The notes under the pieces are model-generated. The model made no database searches and had not been told where the DNA came from. It was given only the letters and a program-made list of their open reading frames with translations. DNA of 64,000 nucleotides, taken from positions 1,947,501-2,011,500 of the forward strand of contig NZ_JAENXS010000001.1 of assembly GCF_016612535.1 (NCBI RefSeq). Direction: 5' to 3'. Shown here piece by piece: positions 27,980 through 36,860 of the stretch (position 1 is the first letter of the stretch; every line of letters begins with the position of its first letter). This DNA is from Bradyrhizobium diazoefficiens (GTDB taxonomy: Bacteria > Pseudomonadota > Alphaproteobacteria > Rhizobiales > Xanthobacteraceae). Both the position numbers and the translations under genes were made by a program.

Positions 27980-30190
27980 ATGGGGTCGGGAAAGAAAAAG
28001 GGCGGGCGGAAAGAGCCGCTGTTCGGCTTGCCTGCAGCGCTCGCCGATCTGCGCCTGACCGCGGCGGACCGCGTTCCCGGCGGCGACGACAAGCCGAAAA
28101 AGTCCGCCAAGCGCAAGACCGAAACGTCCGACGACGAACCGCCGCGCGAGCGGAAGGCGCAGCCGAGCCGCAGCGGCGCCAAGCGGCGGTCGAAATCATC
28201 CATCAGCGCCGGCCTCGGCCGCCTCGTCTATTGGGGCGCCGTGCTGAGCCTGTGGGGCGTGATCGCCGTGATCGGCGTCGTGATCTGGGTCGGCGCCCAT
28301 CTGCCGCCGATCCAGTCGCTCGAAATCCCAAAACGCCCGCCGACGATCCAGATCGTCGGCATGGACGGCAGCCTGCTGGCGCAGCGCGGTGAGATGGCCG
28401 GCGCCAACGTGTCCCTGAAGGATCTGCCGCCCTATCTGCCGAAGGCCTTCATCGCCATCGAGGACCGCCGCTTCTATTCGCATTTCGGCATCGACCCGAT
28501 CGGCATCCTGCGCGCTTTGGTCACCAACGTGCTCCATCGCGGCGTGTCGCAGGGCGGCTCGACGCTGACGCAGCAGCTCGCCAAAAACCTGTTCCTGACC
28601 CAGGAACGCACCATGGCGCGCAAGCTGCAGGAGGCGGAGCTCGCGATCTGGCTGGAGCGCAAGCATACCAAGAACGAGATCCTGGAGCTCTATCTCAACC
28701 GCGTTTATTTCGGCTCCGGCGCCTACGGCGTCGAGGCCGCAGCCCAGCGCTATTTCGGCAAACCGGCGAAGAACGTCACGATCGCAGAAGCCGCGATGCT
28801 GGCCGGTCTCGTCAAATCGCCCTCGCGCCTGGCGCCGAACCGTAATCCCGAAGGCGCCGAGGAGCGCGCGAAAATCGTGCTCGCGGCGATGGCGGACGCC
28901 AAATTCATCACGGAAGCGCAGGCGCAAGCCTCGATCGGCCATCCTTCCTACAATGTGAAGCCGGTCGGCGCCGGCACCGTGAACTACGTCGCCGACTGGA
29001 TTGGCGAGGTGCTGGACGATCTCGTCGGCCAGATCGACGAGAGCATCAAGGTCGAGACCACGATCGATCCAAAGCTGCAGAGCGCCGCCGAGGCCGCGGT
29101 CATCGACGAGCTCGCGGCCAAGAGCGTGAAGTTCAATGTCAGCCAGGGCGCGCTGGTGGCGATGACGCCCGACGGCGCCGTGCGCGCCATGGTCGGCGGC
29201 CGGAACTACTCCGAAAGCCAGTACAACCGCGCGGTCACCGCCAAGCGCCAGCCGGGCTCCTCGTTCAAGCCGTTCGTCTATCTGACCGCGATGGAGCAGG
29301 GCCTGACGCCCGACACCGTCCGCCAGGACGCGCCGATCGAGGTCAAGGGCTGGAAGCCCGAGAACTACACCCATGAATATTTCGGCGCGGTGACGCTGAC
29401 GCAGGCGCTGGCGATGTCGCTCAACACCGTCGCGATCCGCCTTGGCCTCGAGGTCGGGCCGAAGAACGTGGTGCGCACCGCGCACCGGCTCGGCATCTCC
29501 TCGAAGCTCGAGCCGAACGCCTCGATCGCGCTGGGCACCTCGGAAGTCTCGGTGGTCGAAATGGTCGGCGCCTATGCACCGTTCGCCAATGGCGGCTTCG
29601 CAGCAACGCCCCACGTGGTGACGCGGATCAAGACGCTCGACGGCAAGCTGCTCTACATGCGGCCGGCCGACGAGCACAACCAGGTGATCGAGCCGCGCTA
29701 TGTCGGCATGATGAACACGATGATGCGGGAGACGCTGATCTCCGGCACCGCCAAGAAGGCCGAGATCCCCGGCTGGCAGGCGGCCGGCAAGACCGGCACC
29801 AGCCAGGATTACCGCGACGCCTGGTTCATCGGCTATACCGCCAACCTCGTCACCGGCGTCTGGCTCGGCAATGACGACAACTCGCCGACCAAAAAGGCGA
29901 CCGGCGGCGGCCTGCCGGTGGAAGTCTGGTCCCGCTTCATGCGCACCGCCCACGAGGGCGTCCCGGTGGCAGCCCTGCCGAACCTGCAAAGCAATTGGGG
30001 GCCGGCGAACCTCGTGCAGATCTCATCGCAGGTGTCGGCGCCGACACAGGCGGCGCCCGGACCCGCATCTGCGCCGGTCGGCAATGGCGGCTATCGTGCC
30101 CCACCGCCGATGCGCGCCAATGTGCGGCCGCAGGCTGCCGCCGGGCTGGATGGCTGGCTGATGGACCGGCTGTTTGGCGGAAATCGGTAG
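27980..30190 (+). CDS. Penicillin-binding protein 1A family (bifunctional transglycosylase/transpeptidase)
   Basis: This class A PBP of about 736 residues polymerises lipid II and cross-links peptidoglycan. A long basic cytoplasmic N-terminus (about 78 residues) precedes the single membrane helix at 82-105. The GT51 domain has EDRRFYSHFGIDPIGI and QGGSTLTQQLAKNLF. The transpeptidase domain has the serine SSFK, an SLN motif (LAMSLNTV) and KTGTSQDYRDAWF. The C-terminus is a Pro/Ala-rich tail. The start is uncertain: the ATG at 27980 is used, but a GTG at 27947 would add 11 residues. Confidence 0.93.
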   Translation: MGSGKKKGGRKEPLFGLPAALADLRLTAADRVPGGDDKPKKSAKRKTETSDDEPPRERKAQPSRSGAKRRSKSSISAGLGRLVYWGAVLSLWGVIAVIGVVIWVGAHLPPIQSLEIPKRPPTIQIVGMDGSLLAQRGEMAGANVSLKDLPPYLPKAFIAIEDRRFYSHFGIDPIGILRALVTNVLHRGVSQGGSTLTQQLAKNLFLTQERTMARKLQEAELAIWLERKHTKNEILELYLNRVYFGSGAYGVEAAAQRYFGKPAKNVTIAEAAMLAGLVKSPSRLAPNRNPEGAEERAKIVLAAMADAKFITEAQAQASIGHPSYNVKPVGAGTVNYVADWIGEVLDDLVGQIDESIKVETTIDPKLQSAAEAAVIDELAAKSVKFNVSQGALVAMTPDGAVRAMVGGRNYSESQYNRAVTAKRQPGSSFKPFVYLTAMEQGLTPDTVRQDAPIEVKGWKPENYTHEYFGAVTLTQALAMSLNTVAIRLGLEVGPKNVVRTAHRLGISSKLEPNASIALGTSEVSVVEMVGAYAPFANGGFAATPHVVTRIKTLDGKLLYMRPADEHNQVIEPRYVGMMNTMMRETLISGTAKKAEIPGWQAAGKTGTSQDYRDAWFIGYTANLVTGVWLGNDDNSPTKKATGGGLPVEVWSRFMRTAHEGVPVAALPNLQSNWGPANLVQISSQVSAPTQAAPGPASAPVGNGGYRAPPPMRANVRPQAAAGLDGWLMDRLFGGNR

Positions 30191-30331
30191 AACCAAAACA
30201 AAAGCGCGAAAACAACCCCATGCACAGTAGGCTGGGTGTTGCGGCGTGATGCGCGATGGAATTTGCGAGATCGTTGATCCCTCGGAGGAATCAGCGAGAA
30301 AGGCGCGAGAGGATCAGTAACTCTCGTTCAG

Positions 30332-30372
30332 CGTCGTCCCGGCCTTCGCCCTAGGGCCTTCGCCGGGACGAC
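30332..30372. repeat. Short palindromic repeat, family B
   Basis: A reduced form of the family B element, with cgtcgtcccggccttcgcc facing ggccttcgccgggacgac. It lies between the convergent PBP1A and metallopeptidase genes. The inner part seen in the long copies is missing. Confidence 0.75.
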
Positions 30373-30397
30373 TTTGAGTATGTTGGACAAGGCCGCC

Positions 30398-31153
30398 CTA
30401 ATCCTCGACCCCGTACCGGTGCAGATCATTGCCGTAGGTGTCGAGCCACTTCTTGGCGCGCTCCATCGACGGACAGGCTTTTCCGCACACGCGCCAGAAC
30501 CGCGCCGAGTGGTTCATCTCGACGAGATGGGCGACCTCGTGGGCGGCGAGATAGTCGAGCACGAAGGGCGGTGCGAGGATCAGGCGCCAGGAGAACGACA
30601 GCGAGCCCGCCGAGGTGCAGGAGCCCCAGCGGCTGGACTGATCCCGGATCGAGAGCCGCTTCACTTTGACGCCGAGCTCGTCGGCATGGGCTTCCGCGGA
30701 GCGTTGCAGATCGCTGCGCGCCTCGCGCTTGAGAAAGTCATGCACACGGCGGTCGGTATGTTCGATTCCACCGGCGACGCAGAGAATGCGTTCGCCGCTA
30801 TCGCGCGTCTCCGTCCACACCGTGCCGCGGCTGCCTGCCCGATGAACGATGCGATGGGGGACACCGCGTAGCGGTATCACTGTGCCAGGCTGGAATGGCG
30901 CGGCCTTCGGCAAACGGCCGAGACGTGCGGCGATCCATGCGCCGTGACGCTGCGCGAAGTCCTTGGCTTCGGCGAGCGTGCCGCGCGGCGGGATCGTGAG
31001 GATCGCTTCGCGGTCGCTCGGATGAATTCTGAGCGTGTAACGGCGCGCGCGGCGATGCCTGCGCAAGCGAATCGCGAAAAATTGCGATCCATGGGTGATC
31101 AGGAGGGTCTTTGGTTCGTGGGGCCGACGGTAGAGGAGCGCGCGAGTGGCCAT
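30398..31153 (-). CDS. SprT/YgjP-like M48-type metal-dependent hydrolase
   Basis: This 251-residue protein belongs to the YgjP/DUF45 metallopeptidase group. The zinc motif HEVAHLVEMNHSARFW gives HExxH plus the third ligand His. A conserved SIRDQSSRWGSCTSAGSLSFSWRL stretch comes just before it, split here by the family core. The N-terminal part carries the LRRHRRARRYTLRIHP beta-strand region. No signal peptide, so it is cytoplasmic. I take the ATG at 31153; an ATG at 31237 would add 28 residues, and neither has a good ribosome site. The physiological substrate is unknown. Confidence 0.82.
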   Translation of the reverse strand: MATRALLYRRPHEPKTLLITHGSQFFAIRLRRHRRARRYTLRIHPSDREAILTIPPRGTLAEAKDFAQRHGAWIAARLGRLPKAAPFQPGTVIPLRGVPHRIVHRAGSRGTVWTETRDSGERILCVAGGIEHTDRRVHDFLKREARSDLQRSAEAHADELGVKVKRLSIRDQSSRWGSCTSAGSLSFSWRLILAPPFVLDYLAAHEVAHLVEMNHSARFWRVCGKACPSMERAKKWLDTYGNDLHRYGVED

Positions 31154-31485
31154 GTCTGTCAGTCCGGGGAGCAGGAGTTCGCCCGGATTCTGCCATAACC
31201 GCTGCCAGGGAAAGCGCTCGGCGCAAAAACAAATCATTTGCCCAACATACAGGGGTCTGGCGTCCGGGAGACCCTACAGACTGGGGTCGGAACCCGCTTT
31301 TTTCGCCCCCGCTGGACGCATGCGGCATCCCCAAGGGGTGAGGGGGGACTCACTCCTATAAAGCTACCTAAATACCTCGAATCTGGCGAGTTCCGATCCC
31401 CGCTGGAGCCTCTAGCAGGGTCTGAATTTTCGACGGGAAAGCCGAAAAGCGCGACCAGAGCCACGGACGTGGCTCTAGATTCCAA
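31154..31485. other. 330-base stretch without a convincing gene
   Basis: Nothing coding is supported between the metallopeptidase start and the repeat at 31486. The stretch holds a few short inverted repeats: gggtct/agaccc near 31255, gtgag/ctcac near 31337, and a 9-bp hairpin agagccacg/cgtggctct near 31459. Composition is a little less GC-rich than the flanks. It may carry the metallopeptidase promoter, a small RNA or decayed sequence. Confidence 0.4.
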
Positions 31486-31537
31486 TTCTGACGCGTTTTC
31501 TTGACGCGAACCGGTCCCTACTCCGCTCGAAAACGCT
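31486..31537. repeat. Short palindromic repeat with gcgttttc/gaaaacgc arms, family G
   Basis: The arms gcgttttc (31493-31500) and gaaaacgc (31529-31536) flank a core with acgcgaaccggtccctac. This motif is widespread between genes in Rhizobiales. It abuts the stop codon of phaZ. Confidence 0.7.
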
Positions 31538-32866
31538 CTACTCGGCTGCGAGAGCCTGCAACGAGCTCGGATTCGCGGCCGAGACCATGAAGTCATGAAT
31601 CCGCGGCACGATCTCCGACTTGAAACGCGATCCGTTGAACACGCCGTAATGTCCGACGCCCTTCTGGACGTAATGAACACGCCGATGGTCGGGGATCGAG
31701 CTGCACAATCCGTGCGTTGCCTCGGTCTGACCAAGACCCGAGATGTCGTCGTTCTCGCCTTCGACCGTCATCAGCGCAACGCGCGTGACCTTGGAGGGAT
31801 CGACGCGAGTTCCACGATGGGTCATTTCACCCTTCGGCAGCGAATGTTTCACGAACACGGTGTCGACGGTCTGCAGGTAATACTCGGCCGAGAGATCCAT
31901 CACCGCGAGATATTCGTCGTAGAAGTCGCGATGCTTGTCGACGAGGTCGCCATCTCCCTTCACCAGATTGGCGAAGAGCTGCTTGTGGGCGTCCATGTGC
32001 CGGTCGAGATTCATGCTGATGAAGCCGTTGAGCTGCAAAAAGCCGGGATAGACGTCGCGCATCATGCCCGGATGCGGAAATGGCACCTTGGTGATGACGT
32101 GGTTGCGAAACCAGTCGATGCCGCGCTCCTGGGCGAGGTCGTTCACCCCGGTCGGATTGCGGCGGGTGTCGATCGGGCCGCCCATCAGCGTCATCGAGGT
32201 CGGCACGAACGGATCGCGCCGCGCTTCCATGATCGAGACGGCAGCGACGACGGGAACGGAAGGCTGGCACACCGCGATCACATGGGTGTTGCCGCCGAGG
32301 ACGTGCAGCATCTCGATGACGTAGTCGATGTAATCGTCGAGATCGAAGCGGCCTTCGCTCAAGGGCACCATGCGGGCGTCGGCCCAGTCGGTGATGTAGA
32401 CCTCATGCGCCGGCAGGAAGGCTTCGACCGTGCCACGCAACAGCGTCGCATAATGGCCGGACATCGGCGCCACGATCAGCACGCGCGGCTGCGGGCTGCG
32501 CAGGGGACGGGCGAACTTGCGATCGAAGTAGAGTAGCTTGCAGAACGGCTTCTCCCAGACCGAACGAACCTCGACGGGAACGCGGATGCCGTTGACCTCG
32601 GTGTCGTTGAGGCCCCATTCCGGCTTGCCGTAACGGCGCGTGGTGCGCTCGAACAATTCGCAGGCCGCGGCGACCGACTTGCCGACCTCGGTGCGCGCCC
32701 AGGGATTCAGGGGATTCTGAAACAGCAGCTTGGTCGCGTCGGTGACGGCGCGCGCTGGATTGAGAGAGGCCTGCGCCATCTCGTACATCCAGTACATCGG
32801 CGTGGTCAGGACCGGACTGCCTTCGCTCGCCAGAGGCGGTGCGCCGCCAAACTCACCAATCGGCAT
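31538..32866 (-). CDS. phaZ: Intracellular polyhydroxyalkanoate depolymerase
   Basis: This 442-residue alpha/beta hydrolase mobilises stored poly-3-hydroxybutyrate granules. The nucleophile is a Cys in VIAVCQPSVP instead of Ser, as in the intracellular PhaZ of Cupriavidus. The acid is probably Asp in EGENDDISG and the base His in KGVGHYGVF. Length is normal for the family and there is no signal peptide. The second of two close ATGs (32866) is chosen, because the agagg site is nine bases from it and only three from the first (32872). A sigma70-like promoter lies just upstream. Confidence 0.93.
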   Translation of the reverse strand: MPIGEFGGAPPLASEGSPVLTTPMYWMYEMAQASLNPARAVTDATKLLFQNPLNPWARTEVGKSVAAACELFERTTRRYGKPEWGLNDTEVNGIRVPVEVRSVWEKPFCKLLYFDRKFARPLRSPQPRVLIVAPMSGHYATLLRGTVEAFLPAHEVYITDWADARMVPLSEGRFDLDDYIDYVIEMLHVLGGNTHVIAVCQPSVPVVAAVSIMEARRDPFVPTSMTLMGGPIDTRRNPTGVNDLAQERGIDWFRNHVITKVPFPHPGMMRDVYPGFLQLNGFISMNLDRHMDAHKQLFANLVKGDGDLVDKHRDFYDEYLAVMDLSAEYYLQTVDTVFVKHSLPKGEMTHRGTRVDPSKVTRVALMTVEGENDDISGLGQTEATHGLCSSIPDHRRVHYVQKGVGHYGVFNGSRFKSEIVPRIHDFMVSAANPSSLQALAAE

Positions 32867-32892
32867 AATCATAATCCTCTTCGCATCGCAGC

Positions 32893-32921
32893 ATACTGCC
32901 GAATGCGTAATATTGCGTCAA
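32893..32921 (-). promoter_or_regulatory. Predicted sigma70-type promoter of phaZ
   Basis: Read on the minus strand, TTGACG (32916-32921) and CAGTAT (32893-32898) are separated by exactly 17 bases of AT-rich DNA. The -10 box ends 27 bases before the chosen phaZ ATG, leaving space for a short leader with the agagg site. Confidence 0.6.
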
Positions 32922-32987
32922 TGCATGGTTCCGTACATCTACGTAGCGGAGACGAATAAATCAGCCTGAATCCACGAGAAAGTGACG

Positions 32988-33806
32988 TTATTCGCCGCCC
33001 GACAGCAGCGAGCCGTGCTTCTTGGCGCTGCGCAAAAGGGCAAGGAATGCCCCAAAAGATGCAACCAGCAGCACGACATTGATGGCCAACGCATCCACCA
33101 TCAGATCGATCCGGAAGGTGTTCTCGATCAGGAGCGCGCGCATCCCCTCGAACACGTAGGTCGGCGGCAGCGACCAGGCGACATATTGCAGCCAGCCGGG
33201 CAGCACGCTCACGGGATAGTAGATGCAGGCGAGCGGCATGATCGCGAACATCAGCGTCCAGACGATGGATTCGGCCCCCAGCCCGTTTCGCAACACCAGG
33301 CCCGACACGAAGATTCCGACCGACCAGCTGGTGAAGATCAAATTGCAGAAGAAGGCGATCAGCGGCAGGCCGAGGCTGTAAAAATTGAAGTGAAACAGAA
33401 ATAGCGCCAGCAGCGTCATCGGGATGACGCCGATGGCGAGCCGGATCAGGCTCATCACCGTCAGCGACAGCAGAAACTCGATCGGCTTCAGCGGGCTCAT
33501 CATGAGGTTGCCGAGGTTGCGCGCCCACATCTCCTCCAGGAACGAGATGGAGAAGCCGAGCTGGCCACGGAACAGGATGTCCCAGAGGATGACGGCACCG
33601 ATCAGCGTTCCGCCCGCGCGCGCGAAGAAACTGGCGTTCTGCGCGATATAATACTGGATGAAGCCCCAGGTGATGACCTGAAGCGCCGGCCAGTACAGCA
33701 GCTCGAGCAGCCGCGGCCAGGACGACATCAGGAGATACCAGTAGCGCAGGATCATTGCGCCGATGCGCTGCACGGAAATGCCGCGATGGAGGGCGAAATC
33801 GCTCAT
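32988..33806 (-). CDS. ABC-2 type transporter permease
   Basis: This 272-residue membrane protein has six hydrophobic segments and the ABC-2 fold, seen in WARNLGNLMMSPLKPIEFL and in SVLPGWLQYVAWSLPPTYVFEGMR. Such permeases export drugs, lipids or polysaccharides with a separate ATPase. The ATPase gene lies upstream on the same strand at 33925-34728. The two are separated by 118 bases that hold a palindromic repeat, so they may not be expressed equally. The ATG at 33806 is used. Substrate unknown. Confidence 0.88.
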   Translation of the reverse strand: MSDFALHRGISVQRIGAMILRYWYLLMSSWPRLLELLYWPALQVITWGFIQYYIAQNASFFARAGGTLIGAVILWDILFRGQLGFSISFLEEMWARNLGNLMMSPLKPIEFLLSLTVMSLIRLAIGVIPMTLLALFLFHFNFYSLGLPLIAFFCNLIFTSWSVGIFVSGLVLRNGLGAESIVWTLMFAIMPLACIYYPVSVLPGWLQYVAWSLPPTYVFEGMRALLIENTFRIDLMVDALAINVVLLVASFGAFLALLRSAKKHGSLLSGGE

Positions 33807-33817
33807 CGTGGCACCGC

Positions 33818-33902
33818 GTAGCGCGGATGGAGCGAAGCGTAATCCGGGACCAGTCTATCCAGACGCGAGAACCCCTGATTGCGCTGCGCTCCATCCGGGC
33901 TA
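33818..33902. repeat. Palindromic intergenic repeat, family F
   Basis: gtagcgcggatggagcgaag and gcgctgcgctccatccgggc are imperfect inverted arms. The element lies between the ATPase and permease genes of one ABC transporter, an unusual place for a possible terminator. Confidence 0.75.
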
Positions 33903-33924
33903 CGGGCGAAACATGGGAGCTTGC

Positions 33925-34728
33925 TCACCTCGCCCCCTCCTTCTCACCGTTCACCCGGCCGCGCGCGACGTCCAGGAACACCTCCTCCAGCGTGGTGCGG
34001 TTGTAGCGCGCCATGATGGCATCGGGCGTATCGTCGTCCTCGATCCGACCGAGCTTCATGATGATGACGCGGTCGCAGAGCCGCTCGACCTCGAGCATGT
34101 TGTGCGACGCCAGCAAGATGGTGGCGTTGTTGTCCTTCCGGTAACGCTCCAGATGCGCACGCACCCAGTCGGCCGTATCCGGGTCGAGCGATGCGGTCGG
34201 CTCGTCCAGCAGCAACAGCTCCGGCTGGTTGATCAGCGCCTTTGCAAGCGCAACCCGGGTCTTCTGCCCGGCAGAGAGCTTGCCGTTGGCGCGATCGATG
34301 AATTCGGTGAGATCGAGATCGTCGGCCAGCTTGGCGATGCGGTCGCGAAGATTCGTCACCGCATAGAGCTTGCCGAAGATGGTGAGGTTCTGCCGCACCG
34401 TGAGCCGCATCGGCATGTCGACATAGGGGCTCTCGAAATTCATCCGTCCCAGCACCGCGGCACTTTCCTCCGGCATGCGATGGCCGAGCACGCGGACGCG
34501 GCCGGAGGTCGGCAGCACCAGCCCCATGATCATCGCGATGGTGGTGGTCTTGCCGGCGCCATTGCCGCCGAGTAGCCCGGTGATGCTGCCGCGGGGAAGC
34601 GAGAAGGAGATGCCGTCCACTGCGCGGGTCTGCTTGTAGACCTTGACCAGGCGATCGACCTCGATGGCCGCGGACAATGTGCCACCCGCGACAGTCGGCC
34701 GACTTGAAGCCTTGAAGTTCTCAGTCAT
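33925..34728 (-). CDS. ABC-2 type transporter ATP-binding protein
   Basis: This 267-residue ATPase subunit has Walker A GGNGAGKTTT, the signature LSAGQKTRVALAKAL, Walker B LLLLDEPT and the switch His in ASHN. It would drive the ABC-2 permease encoded just downstream. The ATG at 34728 gives the normal length; the frame is open to 35262, but that part overlaps regS antisense and has no ribosome site. It is divergent from regS, and three 15-bp tandem repeats lie between the two genes. Confidence 0.9.
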   Translation of the reverse strand: MTENFKASSRPTVAGGTLSAAIEVDRLVKVYKQTRAVDGISFSLPRGSITGLLGGNGAGKTTTIAMIMGLVLPTSGRVRVLGHRMPEESAAVLGRMNFESPYVDMPMRLTVRQNLTIFGKLYAVTNLRDRIAKLADDLDLTEFIDRANGKLSAGQKTRVALAKALINQPELLLLDEPTASLDPDTADWVRAHLERYRKDNNATILLASHNMLEVERLCDRVIIMKLGRIEDDDTPDAIMARYNRTTLEEVFLDVARGRVNGEKEGAR

Positions 34729-34770
34729 GCTAGAGGCGTTCTTCCGCCATTGCACCGTCGAGTGCAAGAG

Positions 34771-34815
34771 TTGACGTAAAATGACTTGATGTAGAATGGC
34801 TTGACGTAACATGGC
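34771..34815. repeat. Three 15-bp tandem repeats in the ABC/regS divergent region
   Basis: The units are TTGACGTAAAATGAC, TTGATGTAGAATGGC and TTGACGTAACATGGC, directly adjacent, followed by a partial fourth (TTGCAAG). Each carries a TTGACG-like hexamer at a 15-bp period. They end 70 bases before the regS ATG and begin 43 bases from the ABC ATPase start. Confidence 0.85.
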
Positions 34816-34885
34816 TTGCAAGCTGACCGAATGTGCGGGCCAGCGTGTTTGTGATCGGACACGCGCACCGCTAGATTGGCCTGTG

Positions 34886-36196
34886 ATGACCGAGACCGCT
34901 GCTTCCGACTTCCGCCCTTCGCAACGGCACATCCGCCTGGACACCATCCTGCGGCTGCGCTGGCTCGCGGTGCTGGGCCAGCTCGCCGCGATCTTCATCG
35001 TGGCGCAGGGGCTGGAGTTCGAGGTCGAGATCGTTCCCTGCGTCAGCATCATCGGCCTGTCGGCGGCGCTCAACCTTGCGCTGCAAACCGTGGCCAATCC
35101 GATGCAGCGGCTGGAGCCGATCCATGCGGCCGGGCTGCTGGCGCTGAACATCGCGGAACTGGCCGGACTGCTGTTCTTCACCGGCGGATTGCAGAACCCG
35201 TTCTCGTTCCTGTTCCTGGCGCCGGTGCTGATCTCGGCGACCGCGCTTCCGGCCCGGCTCACCTTCGCGCTCGGCGTCCTCGTGGTGGCCTGCGCCTCGA
35301 TCCTGTTCTTTTTCCATCTGCCATTGCCATGGGACTCGGAAGATCCCGTGGTGCTGCCGCCGATCTATCTCGTCGGCGTGTGGCTTTCGATCGTGCTCGC
35401 GATCGGCGTCACCAGCCTCTACTCCTTCCAGGTGACCGAGGAGGCGCGCAAGCTTGCCGACGCCTTGGCCGCGACCGAGCTGGTGCTGACGCGCGAGCAG
35501 CATCTGACCCAGCTCGACGGATTGGCTGCGGCCGCCGCGCACGAGCTCGGCACGCCGCTCGCGACCATCTTCCTGATCTCGCGCGAGCTGGAAAAGACGG
35601 TGAAGGATCCGGTCTTCGCCGCCGACCTCAAGACCCTACGCGAGCAGACGCAGCGCTGCCGCGACATTTTGAGCAAGATCACCCAGCTCTCCTCCACGGG
35701 CGCGCCGTTCGACCGCATGAAACTGTCCGAGCTGATCGAGGAAGTGGTGGCGCCGCATCGCGATTTCGGCGTCGACATCAAGGTCCGGATCGCAGTGGCC
35801 GTCACGGCCGAGCCGGTCGGATCGCGCAATCCGGCGGTGCTCTACGGCGTCGGCAACATCGTCGAGAACGCCGTCGATTTCGCCCGCACCACGGTCGAGG
35901 TGAACGCGTGGTGGAACAACGACACGATCGAGATCGTGATCTCCGACGACGGCCCCGGCATTCCGCCCGACCTCATAAAGCGGATCGGTGAGCCCTATCT
36001 GTCGCGGCGGCGTACCCAGGATGCCGGCGGCGGCCTGGGTCTCGGCGTGTTCATCGCCCGCACGCTGCTGGAGCGCACCGGCGCCAAGGTCTCGTTTACC
36101 AATCGGACCTTTCCGGAACACGGTGCCGTGGTGCAGATCGCGTGGCCGCGCGAGCGTTTTGAGGCTATCGAGAGCTTAGAGGAGACAATAGGATAG
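34886..36196 (+). CDS. regS: Redox-responsive sensor histidine kinase, RegB/PrrB/ActS family
   Basis: This 436-residue membrane kinase senses the redox state of the respiratory chain. Six membrane segments span residues 20-182 and include the conserved GGLQNPFSFLF (100-110), linked to quinone sensing in RegB. The H-box is AAAAHELGTPLAT with H219. The conserved redox Cys258 lies in QTQRCRDIL, equivalent to Cys265 of Rhodobacter RegB. The ATPase motifs NIVENAVDFA and DDGPGIP follow. The ATG at 34886 gives the family length. Its partner regR follows 102 bases downstream. In Bradyrhizobium the pair is called RegSR and feeds into nitrogen-fixation control. Confidence 0.94.
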   Translation: MTETAASDFRPSQRHIRLDTILRLRWLAVLGQLAAIFIVAQGLEFEVEIVPCVSIIGLSAALNLALQTVANPMQRLEPIHAAGLLALNIAELAGLLFFTGGLQNPFSFLFLAPVLISATALPARLTFALGVLVVACASILFFFHLPLPWDSEDPVVLPPIYLVGVWLSIVLAIGVTSLYSFQVTEEARKLADALAATELVLTREQHLTQLDGLAAAAAHELGTPLATIFLISRELEKTVKDPVFAADLKTLREQTQRCRDILSKITQLSSTGAPFDRMKLSELIEEVVAPHRDFGVDIKVRIAVAVTAEPVGSRNPAVLYGVGNIVENAVDFARTTVEVNAWWNNDTIEIVISDDGPGIPPDLIKRIGEPYLSRRRTQDAGGGLGLGVFIARTLLERTGAKVSFTNRTFPEHGAVVQIAWPRERFEAIESLEETIG

Positions 36197-36298
36197 GCCG
36201 CGACCTTGCGTCGCACGTGAGGCCCGATCGACTATTGGCGGCCTTGGCACCGCCTGATTGCGACGCCATATGTGGATGCGCAGACAGAGGACAAAACC

Positions 36299-36853
36299 TT
36301 GAACGCCATCGCCGAACTGAACGAACAGGCCGACCGCTCGCTTCTCATTGTTGAGGACGACAAGCCGTTCCTGGAGCGCTTGTCGCGCGCCATGGAAACG
36401 CGCGGCTTTGCGGTGACCTCTTGCGACACCGTCTCGGATGGTCTCGCACAGATCGGCAAGTCGGCGCCCGCATTCGCCGTGGTCGATTTGCGGCTCGGCG
36501 ACGGCAATGGTCTCGACGTGGTGTCCGCGCTGAAGAAAAAGCGCCCCGATGCGCGCGCGATCGTGCTGACCGGCTATGGCAACATCGCTACCGCCGTCAC
36601 CGCGGTGAAGATGGGCGCGATCGATTACCTCTCGAAGCCCGCCGATGCCGACGACGTCGTCGCAGCGCTGCTCTCCACCAACACGGATAAATCCGAGCTG
36701 CCGGCGAACCCGATGTCGGCCGATCGCGTCCGCTGGGAGCACATCCAGCGCATCTACGAGATGTGCAACCGCAACGTCTCGGAAACGGCGCGCCGGCTCA
36801 ATATGCACCGGCGGACCTTGCAGCGGATCCTGGCGAAGCGCGCGCCGAGGTGA
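36299..36853 (+). CDS. regR: Redox response regulator, RegA/PrrA/ActR family
   Basis: This 184-residue response regulator has the acidic pocket IVEDD and phosphoacceptor D63 in VVDLRLGDG, followed by the LTGYG and LSKPAD segments. A short linker leads to a C-terminal Fis-type helix-turn-helix (NVSETARRLNMHRRTLQRIL). The TTG at 36299 is chosen because gagga lies upstream and it gives exactly the RegA length with the Asp at position 63. A GTG at 36272 would add nine residues. It is cotranscribed with regS. Confidence 0.94.
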   Translation: MNAIAELNEQADRSLLIVEDDKPFLERLSRAMETRGFAVTSCDTVSDGLAQIGKSAPAFAVVDLRLGDGNGLDVVSALKKKRPDARAIVLTGYGNIATAVTAVKMGAIDYLSKPADADDVVAALLSTNTDKSELPANPMSADRVRWEHIQRIYEMCNRNVSETARRLNMHRRTLQRILAKRAPR

Positions 36854-36860
36854 CGGTGTC

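Noticed and set aside
31238..31504. An 88-codon plus-strand frame beginning near 31238
   Set aside because: It starts with TTG and lacks a ribosome site, runs through the hairpin and into the family G repeat, and has no recognisable domain.
31154..31537. tmRNA or another known structured RNA
   Set aside because: No tag-peptide coding piece, tRNA-like ends or other recognisable RNA motif could be found.
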